Below the pieces are notes generated by a model. It worked only from the letters and a program-made list of their open reading frames with translations. It ran no database searches and had not been told where the DNA came from. From an uncultured Dorea sp. (GTDB taxonomy: Bacteria; Bacillota; Clostridia; Lachnospirales; Lachnospiraceae): DNA of 64,000 bases. The position numbers and the translations under genes were made by a program. Below are positions 59,822 through 64,000 of this stretch, piece by piece (position 1 is the first letter of the stretch; every line of letters starts with the position of its first letter). The DNA lies in assembly GCF_934294775.1 (NCBI RefSeq), contig NZ_CAKRAH010000009.1, forward strand, positions 1 through 64,000, read 5' to 3'.

Positions 59822-61188
59822 TGGCAAAAGCAAAAAAGAGCGTTTATTTCTGTCAGAACTGTGGACATGAAGAGAGCAAATGGCTGGGACAGTGCCCGAT
59901 GTGCAAAGAATGGAATACATTTGTGGAAGAAAAAGTAGTGACGACCGCAGGTGGAATCTTAAGAGGCAGCAGCGTGGCAAAGCCGAAAAGCCAGATCGTA
60001 ACCCTGTCCAGTGTATTAACGACAGATGAAGAACGGACAAAAACTGGAATTAAAGAATTAGACAGAGTATTAGGCGGGGGAATCGTACAAGGTTCCCTCG
60101 TATTAGTAGGAGGAGATCCGGGAATCGGTAAGTCGACCCTGTTATTGCAGGTCTGCCAGAAGCTGGCAGCTATGAAGAAAAAAGTCCTGTATATATCCGG
60201 AGAAGAATCCTTAAAACAGATTAAACTGCGTGCGAACCGTATGGGAGAATTCTCAGACAGCCTGTATCTTCTGTGTGAGACAAATCTTGCGACAATACAG
60301 AGTGTGATTGAAAAAGAGACGCCGGATGTCGTAGTGATCGATTCGATCCAGACGATGTATAACGAAGAGGTATCATCGGCTCCGGGAAGTGTCTCGCAGG
60401 TGCGGGAGTCGACGAATGTCCTGATGCAGCTTGCAAAAGGCCTGAACATATCTACCTTTATTGTAGGACATGTAACAAAAGAAGGAACCGTTGCAGGACC
60501 AAGAGTACTGGAGCATATGGTAGATACAGTGCTTTATTTTGAAGGTGACAGACATGCATCATACAGAATCCTGCGCGGGGTTAAGAACCGGTTTGGGTCT
60601 ACGAATGAGATCGGTGTCTTCGAGATGCGAAGAGAAGGCTTATGTGAAGTGGAAAATCCATCGGAATTCATGCTAAGTGGTAAGCCGGAGAATGCCTCGG
60701 GATCTGTTGTGGCATGTGCGATGGAAGGAACCAGACCGATGCTTATGGAGATTCAGGCGCTGATCTGCAGAAGTAATTTTGGAATGCCAAGGAGAACAGC
60801 GGCAGGGCTTGACTATAACCGCGTCAATCTTCTGATGGCAGTTCTTGAAAAAAGAATGGGACTGCCACTGTCTAATTATGATGCATATGTTAATATTGCC
60901 GGAGGAATCCGTATGAATGAACCGGCAGCGGATCTCGGAATCGTGATGGCGATTGCATCCAGCTATAAGAATAAGCCAATATCCGAAGATACGATCGTAT
61001 TTGGAGAGGTTGGATTAAGCGGCGAAGTAAGAGCTGTAACCATGCCGGAACAACGTGTTGCCGAAGCGAAGAAACTTGGCTTTAAGACCTGTATCGTACC
61101 GGAAGTGTCGATTAAGACCATCGGTAAGGTGAGTGGTATTGAAGTAATCGGGGTTAGTAGTGTGAACCAGGCGATGAATTATATTTAA
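59821..61188 (+). CDS. radA: DNA repair protein RadA
   Basis: RecA-like branch-migration ATPase. The 455 residues have an N-terminal C4 zinc finger (CQNCGHEESKWLGQCPMC), the ATPase core with Walker A GGDPGIGKST (about 98-107) and Walker B VVIDSIQT, the RadA-specific motif KNRFGSTNEIG, and a C-terminal Lon-protease-like domain (about 290-455). It is coupled to the unknown gene upstream and ended by a strong terminator. Confidence 0.96.
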   Translation: MAKAKKSVYFCQNCGHEESKWLGQCPMCKEWNTFVEEKVVTTAGGILRGSSVAKPKSQIVTLSSVLTTDEERTKTGIKELDRVLGGGIVQGSLVLVGGDPGIGKSTLLLQVCQKLAAMKKKVLYISGEESLKQIKLRANRMGEFSDSLYLLCETNLATIQSVIEKETPDVVVIDSIQTMYNEEVSSAPGSVSQVRESTNVLMQLAKGLNISTFIVGHVTKEGTVAGPRVLEHMVDTVLYFEGDRHASYRILRGVKNRFGSTNEIGVFEMRREGLCEVENPSEFMLSGKPENASGSVVACAMEGTRPMLMEIQALICRSNFGMPRRTAAGLDYNRVNLLMAVLEKRMGLPLSNYDAYVNIAGGIRMNEPAADLGIVMAIASSYKNKPISEDTIVFGEVGLSGEVRAVTMPEQRVAEAKKLGFKTCIVPEVSIKTIGKVSGIEVIGVSSVNQAMNYI

Positions 61189-61205
61189 AAGAAATGATAT
61201 GCAAG

Positions 61206-61233
61206 AAGACCTGCCAGTCGGCAGGTCTTTTTT
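61206..61233 (+). terminator. Intrinsic terminator after radA
   Basis: AAGACCTGCC (61206-61215), AGTC loop, GGCAGGTCTT (61220-61229), then TTTT. The opposite strand lacks a T-run, so it serves radA only. Confidence 0.92.
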
Positions 61234-61240
61234 GACAACT

Positions 61241-61444
61241 TTATAAACTTGCTTCAACGAGTACAGCCACAGCCATGGCATCGTCCTCCGTGAATCCCTG
61301 TGCGCAGGTAAGGATTGTCTGTACGTAGTCTTTTGGAAGATCGAGTTTGTGACAGATAGTGTCCATGTCACGGCCTTCCAGATTCAATTCAGTTACATTT
61401 TTAACGTCCTCTTTGATTTGTTCCATTGATAAATTTGCATCCAT
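61241..61444 (-). CDS. Small unknown protein downstream of coaBC
   Basis: 67 residues, family not recognised. No membrane segment; mainly helical with an acidic N-terminal helix (LSMEQIKEDVKNVTELN) and a helix-turn-helix-like middle (GRDMDTICHKLDLPKDYVQTILTCAQGF), then a hydrophobic tail (DDAMAVAVLVEASL). A perfect AGGAGG lies before its ATG (61444). It begins 28 nt after the coaBC stop and is probably cotranscribed with it. Confidence 0.72.
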   Translation of the reverse strand: MDANLSMEQIKEDVKNVTELNLEGRDMDTICHKLDLPKDYVQTILTCAQGFTEDDAMAVAVLVEASL

Positions 61445-61472
61445 GATAAGTTCCTCCTCTTAAATCTCAAGG

Positions 61473-62669
61473 TTATTTCTTAAGCTCTAATATTTTATCT
61501 AACAGTCGGAATGCGACGTCTTCTTTACTCATGAGTTCCAGTTCGAATACCTGATCTTCGGTGATCATAGTAACGATATTGGTATCTGTTTCAAATCCGG
61601 CGCCCTGCATCTTCAGGTTGTTGGCTACGATCATATCCAGATTCTTTTTCTGGAGCTTTTTCTTGGAATTTTCGAGCATGTTCTGGGTTTCCATAGAAAA
61701 ACCACACAGGAACTGTCCGGCTTTTTTGTGCTCGCCAAGGTATTTTAAGATGTCGTCTGTGCGTTCCAGTGGGATGGACATGGCATCGTCGTCTTTTTTC
61801 TTGATCTTTTCATCGGCGACGTTACAAGGTCTGTAGTCAGCAACGGCAGCAGCTTTGATGATAATATCCATCTCAGCACTTCGGGAAGTCACTTCTTCGT
61901 ACATATCTTTTGCGGAGATAACCGGGACAGTATTGACGAACAAAGGCGCTTCAAGAGAAGTGCGTCCGCTTACCAGTGTGACGTCGGCACCACGAAGTGC
62001 GCAGGCTTTTGCAATACTGTAACCCATCTTTCCGGAAGAGTGGTTGGTGATATAACGTACCGGGTCGATCGCTTCCTGTGTAGGTCCGGCGGTAACCAGT
62101 ACTTTCATGCCGGCCATATCTTTTTCATGAGCAACTGCTTTACACAGATATTGGAATAAAGTTTCCGGTTCCGGCATCTTTCCGGCGCCGCTGTCTCCAC
62201 AGGCCAGATGTCCGCAGGCAGGGGTGATAACCTCCATACCATAATGCTGTAGTAACCGGATATTGTCCTGTGTAACCGGGTTTTCATACATACCGGTGTT
62301 CATAGCCGGGGCAATGATCTTAGGTGCGCGGCTGGCAAGAATTGTGGTTGTCAGCATATCATCGGCAAGTCCGTGGGAAAGTTTTGCTATAACATTAGCC
62401 GTTGCCGGGGCAACCATGATCACATCAGCAAGCTGGGCAAGAGCCACATGCTCTACTTTGAATTCAAAATTGCGGTCAAATGTATCTACGACACATTTAT
62501 GTCCGGTTAAAGTCTCGAATGTAATTGGATTAATAAAATTTGTGGCATTCTCTGTCATGATAACATGGACATCAGCCCCTGACTTTACAAGAAGACTTGC
62601 CAGATTTGCAATTTTATAAGAAGCAATGCCTCCGGTAACGCCAAGCAGGATATGTTTTCCTTTTAACAT
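61473..62669 (-). CDS. coaBC: Bifunctional phosphopantothenoylcysteine decarboxylase/synthetase
   Basis: Two consecutive steps of coenzyme A synthesis. The 398 residues comprise the CoaC flavoprotein domain (about 1-180: LGVTGGIASYKIANLASLLVKSG, APATANVIAKLSHGLADDM, PAMNTGMYENP, and the Cys loop CGHLACGDSGAGKMPEPE) and the CoaB domain (about 188-395: VLVTAGPTQEAIDPVRYITNHSSGKMGYSIA, AAAVADYRP, FCGFSMET). Start ATG 62669 follows a GAGGA site. A good promoter lies on the minus strand at 62789-62817. It is divergent from the ECF S component, which probably imports pantothenate. Confidence 0.95.
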   Translation of the reverse strand: MLKGKHILLGVTGGIASYKIANLASLLVKSGADVHVIMTENATNFINPITFETLTGHKCVVDTFDRNFEFKVEHVALAQLADVIMVAPATANVIAKLSHGLADDMLTTTILASRAPKIIAPAMNTGMYENPVTQDNIRLLQHYGMEVITPACGHLACGDSGAGKMPEPETLFQYLCKAVAHEKDMAGMKVLVTAGPTQEAIDPVRYITNHSSGKMGYSIAKACALRGADVTLVSGRTSLEAPLFVNTVPVISAKDMYEEVTSRSAEMDIIIKAAAVADYRPCNVADEKIKKKDDDAMSIPLERTDDILKYLGEHKKAGQFLCGFSMETQNMLENSKKKLQKKNLDMIVANNLKMQGAGFETDTNIVTMITEDQVFELELMSKEDVAFRLLDKILELKK

Positions 62670-62788
62670 AAATATGCATCCTCATTTCATTACGTTCTTG
62701 TTGGTTATCATGTGAATAAGCATTTATGCAAAATATAGTCATAACTGCCAGGTTTCATATTCACATGGTAAAATAAAACAATTATAAT

Positions 62789-62817
62789 CACTATAGCTCT
62801 TTTTTGCGATTCTTGCA
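62789..62817 (-). promoter_or_regulatory. Promoter of coaBC
   Basis: On the minus strand: TTGCAA (62817-62812), 17 nt, TATAGT (62794-62789). Leader of about 110 nt to the coaBC start. Confidence 0.65.
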
Positions 62818-62892
62818 AGATGTAGGATGCGAATGAAAGTAATAATGAAGAAAAAAGTGGGAAAACTGGGCATATTGTACGTTTTTTTGTAC

Positions 62893-62921
62893 TTGTTTGG
62901 GAAAGGGGTGAATGATATAAT
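62893..62921 (+). promoter_or_regulatory. Promoter of the ECF S-component gene
   Basis: TTGTTT (62893-62898), 17 nt, TATAAT (62916-62921). The 60-nt leader holds a short TCCTGC-AGG-GCAGGA hairpin (62944-62958). The rest of the 313-nt divergent region has no further supported feature. Confidence 0.65.
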
Positions 62922-62982
62922 GAGACACGATAATTGTATTGTATCCTGCAGGGCAGGAATGATAACAAGGAGGAAATTGAAT

Positions 62983-63627
62983 ATGAAAACGAAGAAACAT
63001 GACACAAGCTGGATGGTCAGTGTTGCACTTATGGCAGCGATTGTAATCGTTCTGGCGAATACGCCGCTTGGAATGATACAGCTTCCGATTATTAAGGCGA
63101 CAACGGTACATATTCCGGTAATTCTTGGAGCAATTTTATTAGGACCGGCAGCCGGGGCAATCTTAGGCGGTGTATTTGGACTGTGTTCACTGATCAGTAA
63201 TACGATGGCACCGACATTATTGTCATTTGCATTTTCACCATTTATGAGCACGACGGGGATACCGGGAGCTATGAAAGCAATCTGGATTTCTGTAGGATGC
63301 AGGATTTTAATCGGTGTGGCAGCAGGATGGCTGTGGATTCTTTTATCAAAAATAAAGTTAAATAGCGTGATCGCACTTCCAATCGTAGGATTTGCAGGAG
63401 CAATGGTAAATACGATTACAGTTATGGGAAGCATCTACCTTCTGTTTGCAAAACAGTACGCAGAAGCAAAGGATGTAGCCGTTGGCGCAGTATGGGGCCT
63501 GGTAATGGGAACCGTAACAGCATCCGGAATCCCGGAAGCAATCGCAGCGGCAATTCTTGTTCTGGCAATCGGAAAAGTATTACTTGGGGTATTCAAGAAG
63601 ATGAATATCGGAACAGCGAAAGCGTAA
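62983..63627 (+). CDS. ECF transporter S component, probably pantothenate
   Basis: Membrane substrate-binding subunit of an energy-coupling-factor vitamin transporter. ATG 62983 follows AAGGAGG; the 214 residues have about six membrane segments (about 12-30, 44-64, 68-85, 105-130, 138-165, 178-205). Typical S-component features: a hydrophobic N-terminus with PLGMIQLPIIKATTVHIPVILGAILLGP and GGVFGLCSLI. Substrate is inferred from the divergent coaBC gene (PanT-like); the sequence alone does not decide it. The energising EcfAAT module is encoded elsewhere. Confidence 0.85.
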   Translation: MKTKKHDTSWMVSVALMAAIVIVLANTPLGMIQLPIIKATTVHIPVILGAILLGPAAGAILGGVFGLCSLISNTMAPTLLSFAFSPFMSTTGIPGAMKAIWISVGCRILIGVAAGWLWILLSKIKLNSVIALPIVGFAGAMVNTITVMGSIYLLFAKQYAEAKDVAVGAVWGLVMGTVTASGIPEAIAAAILVLAIGKVLLGVFKKMNIGTAKA

Positions 63628-63714
63628 GAGAGTAATATAGATAATAATAAATGAATCGAAAAAGTAAAAGAGCTGTTATTAGGAAGCTTTTTATGAGTGA
63701 TACATTATAATATA

Positions 63715-63796
63715 AAAAAATCAGAGATGATTCGGGTTCGATGAAGATATAATGGCAGATATATTTTCATTGAAAAGATCATCTCTGATTTTTTGG
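63715..63796. terminator. Bidirectional terminator between convergent genes
   Basis: AAAAAATCAGAGATGAT pairs with ATCATCTCTGATTTTTT, with an inner GATATA/TATATT stem. A- and T-runs on both sides allow use from both strands. A weaker bulged AGCT/AGCT hairpin with T-run lies at 63666-63692. Confidence 0.85.
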
Positions 63797-64000
63797 TTAG
63801 TTTTCAACCGGACATTTCCATTCTTCCCACTTTTTAGGAGTCCATCCATCAGGAACATCATAGTCGTCAAGGCTTCCGTTCATCTTGCGATAACCAATCC
63901 GCATCTTACTGATCCGCCAGATTCCGTCCTCACATTTCCGGAAATCATTACAGTAGATGGAGAATCCTTCGACCGTATGATCAGAGTAAGAATTATTATC
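63797..64000 (-). CDS. SnoaL/NTF2-like protein, N-terminus beyond window
   Basis: The last 67 codons and TAA stop (63799-63797) of a minus-strand gene. The sequence has the pattern of the C-terminal strands of SnoaL-like polyketide-cyclase/NTF2-fold proteins: VEGFSIYCNDFRK followed by EDGIWRISKMRIGYRKMNG, then a Trp/Lys-rich tail (DVPDGWTPKKWEEWKCPVEN). Function cannot be assigned from the fragment. Confidence 0.7.
   Translation of the reverse strand, partial: DNNSYSDHTVEGFSIYCNDFRKCEDGIWRISKMRIGYRKMNGSLDDYDVPDGWTPKKWEEWKCPVEN

Noticed and set aside
61206..61233. Another member of the CTGCC/GGCAG repeat family
   Set aside because: The stem is GC-rich with a T-run and lacks the A/B head and tail, so it is an ordinary terminator.
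62739..63434. 231-codon minus-strand open frame
   Set aside because: Antisense shadow of the ECF S component; that gene has AGGAGG, a promoter and family features, while the shadow has none.
1..64000. CRISPR arrays, insertion sequences, prophage, tRNA or rRNA genes
   Set aside because: No regularly spaced repeats, transposase or integrase frames, or tRNA/rRNA signatures were seen on either strand, apart from the tmRNA.

Overview
The window reads as chromosomal DNA of a low-to-mid GC, Gram-positive anaerobe of the Clostridia, most likely a spore-forming Lachnospiraceae species. Pointers are the AddAB helicase-nuclease, HAAS/DUF1700-type membrane proteins, an alpha/beta spore protein, FIVAR repeats with a KTGD-type wall-anchor tail, strong AGGAGG ribosome sites, and type 1B PyrD with PyrK. 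The genus cannot be fixed from this window. There is no rRNA, tRNA, CRISPR array, prophage or recognisable insertion sequence. It is mostly core genome with some accessory insertions.

Layout. 1-4.4 kb: 3' end of eno, then secG, rnr, smpB and a small unknown gene. 4.4-7.2 kb: an ammonium transporter fused to a P-II domain, preceded by a promoter-operator and two tandem terminators, then ssrA (tmRNA). RNase R, SmpB and tmRNA together form the ribosome-rescue set. 7.4-15.8 kb: a flavin-based extracytosolic electron-transfer locus. It holds an ApbE-type flavin transferase lipoprotein, a four-module FMN-binding protein, a one-module FMN-binding membrane protein, a NapH-like polyferredoxin membrane protein, and a 1260-residue wall-anchored surface protein with one FMN module and four FIVAR repeats. 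16.1-22.3 kb: a two-component system, hisH-hisF, ung, a TPR lipoprotein and hflX. 22.3-24.4 kb: an AraC regulator facing away from a DapF homologue in which both catalytic cysteines are serines. 24.4-31.5 kb: addB-addA. 31.6-34.4 kb: a PadR/HAAS/DUF4097/PspC-type envelope cassette and an alpha/beta SASP whose start codon lies in a perfect 16-bp inverted repeat. 34.4-40.6 kb: a WecG-like protein, a PucR/CdaR-type regulator, ftsEX, an M23 hydrolase and a CtpA protease. 40.7-49.7 kb: pyrF, pyrK, pyrD and pyrE, split by a self-contained pair of YhgE/Pip genes. 49.6-52.8 kb: a 50-residue membrane protein, VanZ, a small membrane protein and an M29-like aminopeptidase. 52.8-56.3 kb: purE, purM, purN, purD. 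56.4-61.2 kb: a GntR-clpC pair with a palindromic operator, an unknown gene and radA. 61.2-64 kb: coaBC and a small gene on the minus strand, divergent from an ECF S component (probably pantothenate), and a partial SnoaL-like gene.

Across the window lies a family of short hairpin repeats (about 40-45 nt units, core CTGCCAGTGGCAG) at six intergenic loci, all in the same orientation. A second, smaller hairpin family (arms GTTAC-GTT / AACAGTAAC) occurs twice. The most striking items are the flavin electron-transfer locus with its wall-anchored flavoprotein, the Ser/Ser DapF homologue, the repeat family, and the inverted repeat that overlaps both a sporulation-type -10 element and a start codon.
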